Origin: an uncultured Clostridia bacterium
Lineage (GTDB): Bacteria > Bacillota > Clostridia > TANB77 > CAG-508
Direction: 5' to 3'
Length of the DNA stretch: 61,315 nt
NCBI GenBank assembly: GCA_944387445.1
Contig: CALXEX010000008.1
Span: 1-61,315, forward strand
Below the pieces are notes generated by a model. It saw nothing but the letters and a program-made list of their open reading frames with translations. It was not told where the DNA came from and did not search any database. The position numbers and the translations under genes were made by a program. Of the stretch, positions 27,657-37,388 are shown piece by piece. The stretch's first letter is position 1; the number at the start of each line of letters is the position of its first letter.

Positions 27657-28979
27657 TTATTTTTCGAACTTTTCTCTTACAATAATTCTAACAGGTGTTC
27701 CCTCTAAGCCAAATTCTTTTCTAAATTGATTTACCAAATATCTTTCATAAGAAAAATGGAATAATTGCTTATCATTTACAAAAATAACAAATGTTGGTGG
27801 CTTTGTTGAAGCTTGTGTTCCATATAATATTTTTAGTCGTTTTCCTTTATCTGTTGGTGGTTGCACAATAGCAATCGCCTCATTGATAACTTGATTTAAA
27901 ACAGAAGTTGACACCCTCATACTATTTTGTTCATTAACATGATTAATCATATCAAATAATTTATTGACTCTTTGTCCTGTTTTTGCTGATATGAATATAA
28001 TTGGTGCATAAGATAAATAGGATAATTTATTGTAGATTTCTTTTTTATAGTTTTCTAATGTTCCTGTTTCTTTTTCATATTCATCCCATTTATTAACCAC
28101 AATAATAATTCCTTTACCTGCTTCATGTGCCTCTCCTGCAATTTTTGCATCTTGGTCTGTAACACCTTCTAAGGCATCAATCATCATTAAACAGACATCT
28201 GCTCTTTCTATGGCTAATAATGTTCTCATGATACTGAATTTTTCTATTGATTCTTTTACCTTGCTCTTTTTTCGAATTCCTGCTGTATCAATCAAAATAT
28301 ATTTTCCTTTTTCATTTTCAAATCTAGAATCAATGGCATCTCTTGTTGTCCCTGCTATATCACTTACAATGGTTCTATTTTCTCCTAATATTTTGTTAAT
28401 CAAAGAAGATTTTCCTACATTTGGTTTTCCGATAACCGCTACTTTGATAATATCTTCTTCATCTTCATCTTGCGTTTTTTCTGGAAAACTTTCATAGATT
28501 TTATCTAAAACATCTCCAATTCCTATGGCATTACTTGCAGATATTGGATAAGGGTCTCCTAATCCTAGATTATAAAATTCATAAATTTCTTCTCTATCTT
28601 TTTCAAAATTATCTGCTTTATTGCAAACTAATACAATTGGTTTTCCAGATTTTTTTAGCATAACAGCAATTTCTTGGTCTGCAGGCGTAATTCCTTGTTT
28701 AATATCTGTTAAGAAGATAATAACATCTGCCATTGCGATTGCTAAATTGGCTTGTTCTCTCATTTGTGATAAAATAATATCTTCTGAATCTGGTTCTATT
28801 CCCGCTGTATCAATTAATGTAAAGTTTCTTCCTCTCCAATTGGTATCTGCATAAATTCTATCTCTCGTTACACCTGGTGTATCTTGTACAATAGATACTC
28901 TGCTTCCTACTAAATAATTGAAAAAAGTTGATTTTCCCACATTGGGTTTTCCGATAATTGCAACTATTGGTTTTGACAT
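27657..28979 (-). CDS. der: Ribosome-associated GTPase Der (EngA)
   Basis: Der is an essential GTPase with two tandem G domains, needed for 50S ribosomal subunit maturation. The 440-residue protein shows G1 twice (GKPNVGKSTFFN at about 11 and GKPNVGKSSLIN at about 185), G3 as DTAG twice, G4 as NKAD and NKWD, and the C-terminal KH-like domain (about 350-440, with STKPPTFVIFVND and the FSYERYLVNQFR block). Upstream of the der-plsY-gpsA group lies a long palindromic repeat. Confidence 0.98.
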   Translation of the reverse strand: MSKPIVAIIGKPNVGKSTFFNYLVGSRVSIVQDTPGVTRDRIYADTNWRGRNFTLIDTAGIEPDSEDIILSQMREQANLAIAMADVIIFLTDIKQGITPADQEIAVMLKKSGKPIVLVCNKADNFEKDREEIYEFYNLGLGDPYPISASNAIGIGDVLDKIYESFPEKTQDEDEEDIIKVAVIGKPNVGKSSLINKILGENRTIVSDIAGTTRDAIDSRFENEKGKYILIDTAGIRKKSKVKESIEKFSIMRTLLAIERADVCLMMIDALEGVTDQDAKIAGEAHEAGKGIIIVVNKWDEYEKETGTLENYKKEIYNKLSYLSYAPIIFISAKTGQRVNKLFDMINHVNEQNSMRVSTSVLNQVINEAIAIVQPPTDKGKRLKILYGTQASTKPPTFVIFVNDKQLFHFSYERYLVNQFRKEFGLEGTPVRIIVREKFEK

Positions 28980-29052
28980 TTTCTAATCTCCATTTCTTAA
29001 ATATATGTTATAGTATATCATACTTTTTATAGAAATAACAAGAAAATTTAAC

Positions 29053-29284
29053 TTTAAGTTTCAGTATTTTTGCAAGGGAGGTGCTTATATTATTTTTTTT
29101 CATTATTTCCTCGGCTTGCTACATAGATTATAAATTCTAAATTTTAAATAAACGAGCCTCTCGCTGTTCGCGCTTCCTCATTTATTTAAAATCAAGAATT
29201 TATACATCTATTCCACGGCACATTCGTCAATAAATTCAAAAAAATAATATAAGCACCTCCCTTGCAAAAATACTGAAACTTAAA
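29053..29284. repeat. Long palindromic repeat, family II, copy 1
   Basis: Perfect 47-base inverted arms (29053-29099 and 29238-29284) enclose about 138 bp that continue to pair imperfectly (ATAGAT.TATAAATTCT and ATTTTAAATAAA blocks) toward an apex containing ACGAGCCTC. The 232-bp unit fills the gap between nagZ (3' end) and der (5' end). The apex resembles that of the element at 32475-32765. Confidence 0.85.
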
Positions 29285-29293
29285 AAATAATAA

Positions 29294-30388
29294 TCACAAA
29301 ACTTTTTCTCTAATTTCTTCTATTTGTTTATTGATATCTTTTATAAATGCTTCATCTTTTTCAATCAGCGCATTATTTAATGTATATTGTTCTTTTACTT
29401 TTAATATTCTAGTAACACTTTTATTGATTCTTTTCATTTTTATTTTATCCTCTTTTGCTAATTGAATTATCTTATCAATAACTCCAATATCGTTATCATA
29501 TTTAAATATAATCATGTCATTACAAGCCAAGAATGCTTTTTTTACTGCATTATTTCTACCATAACGTATTCTAACCCCTTTCATTCTGACATCATCTGTA
29601 ATAACCAATCCATTATATCGATATTTTTTTCTAATATATTTTGTAATAAATCGTCTTGACATAGATGCTGGCAGTTTTCCTGTTACTTTAGCTATTTTTA
29701 AATGTCCTATCAATATTCCATCCACTTTATGTTCCATTGCTTTTTTAAATGGTTGCATGTCTTCTTTTTCTAATGTTTCTATTTCTTCATCTATTTTAGG
29801 AAGACGAAAATGAGAATCTGTTTTGGTAGCACCATGTCCTGGAAAATGTTTTGCAATAGATATAATCCCCTTTTCTTGTAGAGCCTGTATATATTCTAAG
29901 CCGTATTTGGACACTTCTTCTATATTTTCACTAAATGCTCTATCTCCAATGGCATGATCATCACTAAATCTTTTTATATCTAAAACAGGAGCAAAATCCA
30001 TATTCACACCTAGCTTGTGTAAAATTTCTCCTGTAATTTTTCCTGAAAGCTTTACAAAATCTTCTTCTCCGCTCTTTTTTACCAATTTATTTGCTGATGG
30101 AAGATTTTTAAATTCTTTAGGAGTTCGATTCACTCTACCACCCTCTTGATCAATTGAAATGAAAATAGGCACTTTATTCTTTTGATTGAGTGCTTTTATT
30201 TTATTGACAATCTCTATCATTTCTTCATAATTTTGATGATAGTTTCTTTTATATAATAAAACGCCTCCAACTTTGTATTTTTCTATAATTTCTTCTAAAT
30301 TTTTTATGGATGTTTCCGTATTTAAGCCAATGATAATCATCTGTCCAATTTTTTCTTCTAAACTTAATTCTTTTATATTATATTTCAT
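29294..30388 (-). CDS. nagZ: Beta-N-acetylhexosaminidase NagZ (GH3)
   Basis: A GH3 beta-N-acetylglucosaminidase that releases GlcNAc from muropeptide fragments in cell wall recycling. The 364-residue protein has DQEGGRVNR near residue 88, the KHFPGHGATKTDSH loop (about 182) holding the catalytic His-Asp dyad, and the nucleophile in VITDDVRMKGV (about 267). It has neither a signal peptide nor the second GH3 domain seen in secreted B. subtilis NagZ, so it is probably cytosolic. I chose the ATG at 30386-30388, with AAGGAAG 6 bases upstream. The leader has an inverted repeat and a two-hairpin element. Confidence 0.92.
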   Translation of the reverse strand: MKYNIKELSLEEKIGQMIIIGLNTETSIKNLEEIIEKYKVGGVLLYKRNYHQNYEEMIEIVNKIKALNQKNKVPIFISIDQEGGRVNRTPKEFKNLPSANKLVKKSGEEDFVKLSGKITGEILHKLGVNMDFAPVLDIKRFSDDHAIGDRAFSENIEEVSKYGLEYIQALQEKGIISIAKHFPGHGATKTDSHFRLPKIDEEIETLEKEDMQPFKKAMEHKVDGILIGHLKIAKVTGKLPASMSRRFITKYIRKKYRYNGLVITDDVRMKGVRIRYGRNNAVKKAFLACNDMIIFKYDNDIGVIDKIIQLAKEDKIKMKRINKSVTRILKVKEQYTLNNALIEKDEAFIKDINKQIEEIREKVL

Positions 30389-30404
30389 AGGCATCTTCCT
30401 TTTT

Positions 30405-30466
30405 TTATTGTATAGGAAAATCAGCTTCTATCTTGACCATATATAAACTTTTTCCTTATACAATAA
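30405..30466. repeat. Inverted repeat in the nagZ leader
   Basis: TTATTGTATAGGAAAA and its complement (with one extra base) face each other across about 30 bases, 17 bases before the nagZ start. It could be an operator or a leader hairpin; no T-run follows on the minus strand, so it is not a simple terminator. Confidence 0.45.
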
Positions 30467-30477
30467 GGTTAAACTTC

Positions 30478-30556
30478 TTATATTTGTGATGTACTGCGTA
30501 GAAGTCTTCACATCTCTGTGTGTCGAAATCTTTGATTTCGTTAACGCACGTTTTCC
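30478..30556 (-). repeat. Two-hairpin repeat element, copy 2 (upstream of nagZ)
   Basis: On the minus strand: GTGCGT, TAAC, GAAATC AAA GATTTC, GACACAC, then ATGTGAAGA...CTACGCAGTACATCAC. This is the same order as the copy at 8640-8712. The inner stem has changed on both sides (AAAAGC/GCTTTT there, GAAATC/GATTTC here). Both copies lie on the minus strand upstream of a minus-strand gene. Confidence 0.55.
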
Positions 30557-30655
30557 TTATTATATAATTAAAAAATCATTTTATCAATAGATTTTTACGT
30601 TTAGAAAGTACTAGATTTGTGTATCAAAATGTGGTATGATATATAACATAACTGT

Positions 30656-30673
30656 GTTCAGACAATTCTGAAC
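30656..30673 (+). promoter_or_regulatory. Palindrome downstream of the rqcH promoter
   Basis: GTTCAGA CAAT TCTGAAC is a perfect 7-bp inverted repeat about 20 bases after a TATGAT -10 box and 30 bases before the rqcH start. It could be a repressor operator or a small mRNA hairpin. Confidence 0.4.
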
Positions 30674-30702
30674 AATATCGGATAACAAGGGAGTGACCAA
30701 TT

Positions 30703-32463
30703 ATGGCATTTGATGGAATTGTAACCAAAGCAATTACCTCTGAATTACAACAAATAATCGGTGGCAGAATTGACAAAGTTTATGAACCAACTAAAAATGA
30801 TATTATTTTAGGCTTTTACTTAAATGGTGTCAATTATGCATTACATATTTGTACAAATGCACAAAATTATCGTTTACACTTAACAACACATGCAAAACCA
30901 AATCCTAAAAATGCATTAAATTTTTGTATGTTACTAAGAAAACATTTAATTGGATTACGTATAAAAAATGTAATTTCTGTAAATTTAGAAAGAGTTATTA
31001 CCATTGAATTTGAAGGTTTTGATGATATAGATGATATTATTACAAAAAAATTAATCATAGAACTAATGGGTAGACATTGTAATGTCATTTTGATTGATGA
31101 AAATAATATGATTGTTGATAGCTTAAGACATATTTCTTCTGATAATGAACTAACCAGAGAAATTATTCCACATGTGAAATACATGTATCCTTCTACAAAT
31201 AAATTGAATTTTCTGGTGGTAAGTGATTATCAAGATTTTAAAGCAAAATTAAATCTAAATTTTGATGCGAGCCATATTTCTGATTTACCTTTACAAATTT
31301 CTAATGTATTTAATGGCATTAGTAAAAGCTTTATTATCCATATCATTGATACACAACACTTAAATACTTTATCCAAAATAGATGATACAAGCTTAGAAGC
31401 CATTTATACAAATATGAAACATATTATTGATGCAACAGATTCTTTGCAGTTAGGATTTGATACAATAAAAGATGATAAAGGAAATGTAAAAGACTATGCC
31501 CTATGTATAAAAGATTCTTCTGAACCTTTTTGTCTTAACTTTTTCATTGATGATTATTATTTTCATAAGGAAACATCTGAAGAATTTAAAGTATATAGAA
31601 ATAGTATTTCAAAATTGATTTTAGATACATTAAAAAAATATAATAAAAGATTATACAACATTAATGAAAAATTAGAAGAATGTGACCAAATGGATACTTA
31701 CAAATTATATGGCGAACTTATCACAGCCAATTTGTATAGAATAAAAAATGAAAATACAGATACTGTATCTTTAGAAAATTATTATGACAATAATAAAGTA
31801 ATTACCATTCCTTTAGATAAACGTTATTCTCCTAGTCATAATGCCAAACTTTTTTTTAAAAAATATAACAAATTAAAAAATGCTTTGCTAATTGTTGGAG
31901 AACAAAAAGAAGAAACTATGAAAGATTTAGACTATATAGAAAGTGTTATTTATGAGCTAGAAGCTTGTTCTACCATAGAAGATATTAGTAATGTTTTTGA
32001 AGAAATTTCTGAAAGCTCTGTCTTTAAAGAAAAAACTGAAAAATATAAAGAAAAGAAAAATCCAAAGGTAAAAAAATCTAAATTAACTAAAAATAAATAT
32101 GTACATTTTAATCCAATCAAATACAAAATTGGAGATTATACCTTTTTGGTTGGTCGAAATAATATGGAAAATGACTATCTAACTTTAAAATATGCTAAAA
32201 AAACAGATTTATGGTTTCATACCAAAGACGTCCATGGAAGTCATTGTATTTTAGTATTAAACGGCTCTCCTATTCCTGAAAACGATATTTTAATAAAATG
32301 CGCCGAAATTACGGCTTATCATAGTAAAGCAAAAAATTCTTCTAATGTTCCTGTGGATATTTGTGAAGTAAAATATGTAAAAAAACCAAATGGTGCTAAA
32401 CCTGGTATGGTTATTTATAAAAATAATAGAACCATTCATGTAACACCAAAAAATGAATTCTAA
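30703..32463 (+). CDS. rqcH: Ribosome quality control protein RqcH (NFACT family)
   Basis: RqcH binds stalled 50S subunits and recruits tRNA-Ala to add C-terminal alanine tails for degradation; it was formerly annotated as fibronectin-binding protein. The 586-residue protein has the NFACT-N domain (about 1-270, MAFDGIVTKAITSEL, GGRIDKVYEP), a helix-hairpin/coiled-coil middle (about 290-430) and the NFACT-R domain (about 455-586, FLVGRNNMENDYLTLK and TDLWFHTKDVHGSH). AAGGGAG lies 9 bases before the ATG. It is divergent from nagZ. Confidence 0.95.
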   Translation: MAFDGIVTKAITSELQQIIGGRIDKVYEPTKNDIILGFYLNGVNYALHICTNAQNYRLHLTTHAKPNPKNALNFCMLLRKHLIGLRIKNVISVNLERVITIEFEGFDDIDDIITKKLIIELMGRHCNVILIDENNMIVDSLRHISSDNELTREIIPHVKYMYPSTNKLNFLVVSDYQDFKAKLNLNFDASHISDLPLQISNVFNGISKSFIIHIIDTQHLNTLSKIDDTSLEAIYTNMKHIIDATDSLQLGFDTIKDDKGNVKDYALCIKDSSEPFCLNFFIDDYYFHKETSEEFKVYRNSISKLILDTLKKYNKRLYNINEKLEECDQMDTYKLYGELITANLYRIKNENTDTVSLENYYDNNKVITIPLDKRYSPSHNAKLFFKKYNKLKNALLIVGEQKEETMKDLDYIESVIYELEACSTIEDISNVFEEISESSVFKEKTEKYKEKKNPKVKKSKLTKNKYVHFNPIKYKIGDYTFLVGRNNMENDYLTLKYAKKTDLWFHTKDVHGSHCILVLNGSPIPENDILIKCAEITAYHSKAKNSSNVPVDICEVKYVKKPNGAKPGMVIYKNNRTIHVTPKNEF

Positions 32464-32474
32464 AGATTTTGAGG

Positions 32475-32765
32475 GATTTTAGGACGGACTCATTTTTCCC
32501 TTTTTAAAATCTTATATATACAAAAATATAGAATATAAAAGTCATTACACGATTTTGTATAAGCTAAATTTTCATAGAAATTCTACAAGAAAAACGCGAG
32601 CCTCTTTCATTGTTGCTTAAGACTATAAGCAAAATGAACATCCCTCACGTTTTTCTTTATAATTTCTATATTCAAATTTAGATACGCAAAATCGCTTCAT
32701 TTTTTTATATTCTATATTTTTTCTTACTAATTTTATTAAGGGAAAAATGAGTCCGTCCTGAAATC
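32475..32765. repeat. Long palindromic repeat, family II, copy 2
   Basis: The 291-bp unit begins GATTTTAGGACGG and ends with the complement of GATTTCAGGACGG. The outer 20-odd bases pair perfectly apart from one wobble-type difference. Pairing resumes at ATATAGAATATAAAA, CGATTTTG, CTAAATTT, ATAGAAATT and AAGAAAAACG, so it can fold as one long interrupted hairpin. The apex has ACGCGAGCCTC, like the element at 29053. It lies between the convergent rqcH and the 32.8-kb gene. Confidence 0.85.
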
Positions 32766-32767
32766 AC

Positions 32768-32810
32768 AAAAAGGTTGCCATTTTAACATGTCCTTTGGCA
32801 ACCTCTTTTT
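32768..32810 (-). terminator. Terminator of the 32816-33286 gene
   Basis: AGGTTGCCA and TGGCAACCT form a stem flanked by AAAAA and TTTTT, working in both directions between convergent genes. Confidence 0.8.
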
Positions 32811-32815
32811 GTTTA

Positions 32816-33286
32816 CTACCAGAAAATTAATAATGTAACAACTGTTGCTAATACTACTTGAGAAGTAGTCATACCTTCAGGAAGAATTTGTATCTCCTCT
32901 CCTTCTGGCTTTTCATCTAGTACACTAACTGTATAATATGCAACATCTTCTAGCTTAAATAAAATTTCAAAATTTTGCGTTTCTTCTGGTTGTAATTCAT
33001 TTACATTTATAATCTTTTTTCCTAAATACACATCTCTCTCAGAATAAAAATCAAATTCTAAGTATTTATTGCTAATATTATTTGTTTCTGAATTTGTAAT
33101 TAATCCCCTTATTCTCCCATTAACAAGTGTTGCTTCTGCTTGATATACATTAACTTGCGATACATTGTCTCTTCTTTCTATTGGTTCATATGTTGAATTT
33201 AAAGCAACATTAATTAAAAAATCAGAAAATATGATAAACAGTACTACCCATAAGGCATACATGAATAATGTTTTCAATCTTTTCAT
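32816..33286 (-). CDS. Membrane-anchored beta-sandwich protein, hypothetical
   Basis: A 156-residue protein with a membrane helix at each end (about 7-28 and 138-156) and an extracellular domain between them (about 40-130) that resembles a FxLYD/DUF3426-type sandwich (GRIRGLITNSETNNISNK, then LEFDFYSERDVYLGKKIINV and LQPEETQNFEILF). The fold call is tentative. The C-terminus ends directly in the second helix (VVLATVVTLLIFW), with no cytoplasmic tail. AAGAAAC-type site precedes the ATG. It is followed by its own terminator; the next gene upstream is addA on the same strand. Confidence 0.6.
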   Translation of the reverse strand: MKRLKTLFMYALWVVLFIIFSDFLINVALNSTYEPIERRDNVSQVNVYQAEATLVNGRIRGLITNSETNNISNKYLEFDFYSERDVYLGKKIINVNELQPEETQNFEILFKLEDVAYYTVSVLDEKPEGEEIQILPEGMTTSQVVLATVVTLLIFW

Positions 33287-33344
33287 TGTTTCTTCTCCAT
33301 TTCTTTACAATCTATACTAATTATACCAAAAGTCTACATAATTT

Positions 33345-36300
33345 TCAACCCACTTCAATTTCTTTTTCTAAATATACAGAATAAATATAGGTTTTACTTA
33401 CTTTTCTTTGTAAACTTTCTTCTAATGCTCTTTTGTATAATTCTAATTGTGTGATATATTTTTCTATTAATTCACTTTCTTTTCCTGTTTCCACATAATC
33501 TGTCTTGTAATCTACTAAAATGATTTCATCATTTTGATTGATATAATACAAATCGATGATTCCCTGTACCAGAATCTCCTCTTCCAATTCTTCTTCACCA
33601 TAAATTTCTTTTGCTGGTATATTGATAAAAAATGGTCTTTCTTTATATACTTTTTTGGCAGTTTTTAATGCTTTCCAAATCGCTGATTTCGTAAATGCTA
33701 ATATCTTATATGGATTGATCGCTTTAGCTTCTTTTTCTGTTATCATTTTTCTTTTTTCAAGATCTTGTATTAACATTTTTATACTTTCTAAAGTATAGTC
33801 TTTTGTTTCATCTAATCTTTGCATACATAAATGAATTAAAGTTCCTTTTTGTGCAGGACTGATAACCTCTTCTATATCTTCTCTTAGAAAGTTTGGCTTA
33901 TGAAAAGTCAATTGATTTTCTGCTTTATTTTCTGCTTTATTTTCTATTTTTATTTCACTTTTGCTTTTTATCTCATTGTTCAATTGGTTTTGTTTTTTGG
34001 TTTCTATCTCATTGTTCAATTGATTTTGTTTTATTTTTGTAACAGATGTCATCGTTGGAATTGTTGTAGCCAATTGATGAGGATAGGTATATTCCAAGAC
34101 TGTATTTAGCTTTCCAAAAGTTTCTTTTTCAATTTTTACCTTTTCTAATTGTTCTTTTATATCTACCACTTCTTCTTTTGGTTTTGCAAAAGATTTTAAT
34201 AATTCTTGTTTGTTCCATACTTTTAATTGAAACAAACTATTTTTATTTTCTTTTTCATATAAATACACTAATAGCATCCAATCCAAATACTTTTTATATT
34301 TTTTCACTAAAATATAATTGATTTTATCATTTACCTTATGATAACGCCCCACTTGTTTTTGCATATTTTCTATTTCTTTTTCATAATCTTTCTTTAATCC
34401 TGTTATGTATAATTTCTCCTTTGCTCTGGTTAAAGCAACATATAATATTCTCATTTCTTCTGACAAAGTTTCTGTCAAAATCTTATTTCTAATGGCTTCT
34501 TTGGTCAATGTATCATATTGAACTTGTCTTTCATAATCAATATATTTTACACCAATACCTAGTTCTTGATGTAATAATATATTTTGATTTAAGTCCATTA
34601 AATTGAATTGCTTACCTGTTGCAGATAAAAATACCACAGGAAATTCCAATCCTTTACTTTTATGAATACTCATAATTCTAATAACATCATCATTTTCTCC
34701 GATTAATTTTGCACTGCCTAAATCATTACTACCTATATGAAGTTTTTCCATGAATTGTATAAAATTATATAAACCTTTAAAACTTGCTGTTTCATATTGT
34801 TTTGCTCTTTCAAATAGCATTTTTAGATTAGCTTGTCTTAAATCTCCATTTGGCATAAGTCCTACATAAGTATAATAATGCGTATCTGCGTATAATTTCC
34901 AGATAAACTCATCTAATGCTAAATATTCTTGTTCTTTTCTCCAAACCTCTAAACTTTCAAAAAATTTATCAATTTTCTCTTTTAATTCTTTTCCTACATT
35001 GATTTTCGCCTTTTGCATTGCTGTATAAAAATGATCATATTTATCTGATAATCGAATTTCTACCAATTCATCATCTGTAAAATTCCCAATTGGTGACCTT
35101 AAAACCGTTACTAATGGAATATCTTGAATGGGATTATCGATAATTTTTAATAAACTCATGATGGTTTGAATTTCAATAGAATCTAGATATTCTTGGGAAC
35201 TTTCAGAAAATACGGGCATTCCTAAATTAATCATTTCTTCTTCGAAAATAGGTGCGTTCACTTTTGTAGACCTTAATAAAATAACAATATCTTTATATTG
35301 AATATCTCTAAATCCATTGATTTTTTTGTCAAATACTTGAAAATGGCTTTCTATCAATGATTTAATTTTGTTTGCTACAAATCTTGCCTCAACTTGTATG
35401 TCTTCTAGTCGTTCTTCTGCTGTTTCTCCAGTATCCTCATTATCTTGTGGTTCTTCAGTTCCCCTTGCTTCCTCTTCTGATGCTAGGTCTTCTTTTTCTT
35501 TTAAATCTATCACATGAATTTCTGTTTCTAATTCTTGTGGTGTTTCTTCATAGCTAGCCCCTAAATTCAAATACTCTTCTTCTGTATAGTCTATTTCTCC
35601 TAGATTTTCACTCATAATGTCTTGGAATATTAAATTGGTGAAATCTATCACATTTGCTCTACTTCTAAAGTTTTTAAATAATTGTATTTTTAAATTATCT
35701 TCATCTTTTTTATTTTCTTTCAATTGATACGTTTTGTATTTTGATAAAAATAAATCTGGCATTGCCTGTCTAAATTTATAAATGCTTTGTTTAACATCTC
35801 CTACCATAAAAATATTATTGCCATTTGAAATTGCTGTTAAAATGTACTCTTGTACCATGTTGCTATCTTGATACTCATCAATAGCAATTTCTAAGAATTT
35901 TTCCTGATAGCTTTTTGCAATTTCTGTTGCTTCTACTTTTCCATCTTCATTTTTTATTAAAATATGTAATGCCAAATGTTCAATATCGTTGAAATCCACA
36001 ATATTTTTATTTCGTTTTCTTTTCGAGAATTCTTCTCCAAATGTAAAGATAAGATGTTTTAATTTTACTAGAATAGGATACATATCTGCTATATCACGAT
36101 TTGCTTCTTCTGAGTTATATATAAAGATTTTATTTAATTTTTTAGTAAGTTTCTTTTTGATATCATCTCTTACCAATTTGGCTTGGTCTTTGATTGCCGA
36201 ATCTACTTTCTGTCTTGGCCATGTAGCAAATGTTAAATTGGTATAAATCGCATATGCTTTGTCCCAACTATTTAAATTTACTTTTAACATTTCTAATTTA

Positions 36301-37070
36301 TCTATATCATCTGAAAGTGTTTTTGTATATTTTTCTAGTTCTGGATTTCTTGCTAAATTTTGCTCTTGTTCTTTTAAGGTGTTTATATCGTCAATTAATT
36401 CCTCTTCTACTTCTTTTAGTAAAATTTCTCCCCATGGATTTTTGCTGAAATTCTCTGCAAAATCTTGAATATGAAACATCTCTACTTTTTCATCTAACCA
36501 TTGATTTGGGAAAGGATTACTTTGAATATATGTATAGATTTTTAAAATTAATTCCTTTAGAGGTGTATCATCTCTGTAACTTGTATACGTGTTGATTAAT
36601 TCAGCAAAATCTTCCTCTTGGCTTTCATATTTTTCTTCAAATATGTCTTCTAATACCTCTTGTTTTAATAATTCAATTTCTGTTGTATCTGCGATTCTAA
36701 AATTTGGTGATATATTTTCTAATTCATAAAAATGGTTTCTTACCACATCTAAACAAAAAGAATCAATTGTACAAATACTAGCTTTATTTAATAAGATAAT
36801 TTGTCTTTGCAAATTTTCATTTTCTGGTGTTTCGTCTAATTTTTTATAAATAGCCTCTAATACCCTTTCTCTCATTTCTGCTGCTGCTGCATTTGTAAAT
36901 GTTACAACTAATAATCGATCAATATCTATTTTTTCATTAATGATTTTATTAATAATTCTTTCAACCAATACAGCCGTTTTTCCACTTCCTGCTCCTGCCG
37001 CAACTAATATATTAGATCCTTTTTCATGAATTGCTTGTGATTGTTCTTTTGTCCATTTTACTTCTGCCAT
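33345..37070 (-). CDS. addA: ATP-dependent helicase/nuclease subunit AddA
   Basis: AddA is the UvrD-like helicase and nuclease subunit of AddAB, which processes double-strand breaks for recombination. The 1241-residue protein has Walker A near the N-terminus (VAAGAGSGKTAVLVERI), TNAAAAEMRERV, the DEYQDSN motif II (about 398), GDVKQSIYKFR, the C-terminal helicase motifs (MSIHKSKGLEFPVVFL, YVALTRAKEKLYITG), and the RecB-type nuclease (GTLIHLCMQRLDE about 1080 and the catalytic VDYKTDYV about 1195). A lysine/asparagine/glutamate-rich repeated insert lies at about 1010-1055 (QNQLNNEI twice, KAEN twice). The usual partner addB is not upstream here; a palindromic repeat occupies the gap. Confidence 0.97.
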   Translation of the reverse strand: MAEVKWTKEQSQAIHEKGSNILVAAGAGSGKTAVLVERIINKIINEKIDIDRLLVVTFTNAAAAEMRERVLEAIYKKLDETPENENLQRQIILLNKASICTIDSFCLDVVRNHFYELENISPNFRIADTTEIELLKQEVLEDIFEEKYESQEEDFAELINTYTSYRDDTPLKELILKIYTYIQSNPFPNQWLDEKVEMFHIQDFAENFSKNPWGEILLKEVEEELIDDINTLKEQEQNLARNPELEKYTKTLSDDIDKLEMLKVNLNSWDKAYAIYTNLTFATWPRQKVDSAIKDQAKLVRDDIKKKLTKKLNKIFIYNSEEANRDIADMYPILVKLKHLIFTFGEEFSKRKRNKNIVDFNDIEHLALHILIKNEDGKVEATEIAKSYQEKFLEIAIDEYQDSNMVQEYILTAISNGNNIFMVGDVKQSIYKFRQAMPDLFLSKYKTYQLKENKKDEDNLKIQLFKNFRSRANVIDFTNLIFQDIMSENLGEIDYTEEEYLNLGASYEETPQELETEIHVIDLKEKEDLASEEEARGTEEPQDNEDTGETAEERLEDIQVEARFVANKIKSLIESHFQVFDKKINGFRDIQYKDIVILLRSTKVNAPIFEEEMINLGMPVFSESSQEYLDSIEIQTIMSLLKIIDNPIQDIPLVTVLRSPIGNFTDDELVEIRLSDKYDHFYTAMQKAKINVGKELKEKIDKFFESLEVWRKEQEYLALDEFIWKLYADTHYYTYVGLMPNGDLRQANLKMLFERAKQYETASFKGLYNFIQFMEKLHIGSNDLGSAKLIGENDDVIRIMSIHKSKGLEFPVVFLSATGKQFNLMDLNQNILLHQELGIGVKYIDYERQVQYDTLTKEAIRNKILTETLSEEMRILYVALTRAKEKLYITGLKKDYEKEIENMQKQVGRYHKVNDKINYILVKKYKKYLDWMLLVYLYEKENKNSLFQLKVWNKQELLKSFAKPKEEVVDIKEQLEKVKIEKETFGKLNTVLEYTYPHQLATTIPTMTSVTKIKQNQLNNEIETKKQNQLNNEIKSKSEIKIENKAENKAENQLTFHKPNFLREDIEEVISPAQKGTLIHLCMQRLDETKDYTLESIKMLIQDLEKRKMITEKEAKAINPYKILAFTKSAIWKALKTAKKVYKERPFFINIPAKEIYGEEELEEEILVQGIIDLYYINQNDEIILVDYKTDYVETGKESELIEKYITQLELYKRALEESLQRKVSKTYIYSVYLEKEIEVG

Positions 37071-37204
37071 GTCTCTTCCATTCCTTCCTAAGGCATATCT
37101 TTGCCAAAATTGTAATTACATTCTCCTATTTATTGTTTTTTTAGATTATATCATTCGTTTTTAGAAATGACAATCATATTTGTTTTAAGTTTCAAAATCT
37201 TCCC

Positions 37205-37366
37205 AGTAGAAGTCTTTCGTTCAGAGCTTACCGACTAAGGGGGAGTATATGGTAGATTTTTAAAGTTCTCGGCTACCCTCCGATTTCCGTTTAAGAAATT
37301 CGAACATTTAAAAATCTACCATATATTCCCCCTTAGTCGGTAAGCTTTGAACGAAAGACTTTTACT
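37205..37366. repeat. Long palindromic repeat, family I, copy 2
   Basis: Arms of 60 bases (37205-37264 and 37307-37366) pair with only three differences, all G versus A. The 42-base loop carries CGGCTACCCTCCGATTTCCG, nearly identical to the reverse complement of the inner right side of the element at 15531. The arms share a pattern with that element (GTTCAGA-CTT, TAAGGGG, TATGGT-GATTTTT) but differ at many positions, with the opposite arm changed to match. It lies between addA and rdgB. Confidence 0.85.
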
Positions 37367-37388
37367 AAAAAAATATGAAAACTAAAAA

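Noticed and set aside
30478..30556. The two-hairpin repeat as a hammerhead or other known ribozyme.
   Set aside because: The hammerhead core (CTGATGA with GAAA) is absent, and I could not match another ribozyme core.
37205..37366. G versus A arm differences as proof of RNA folding on the plus strand.
   Set aside because: The cores show the two family I copies are in opposite orientation, so the wobble bias does not point to one element strand; the number of differences is also too small.
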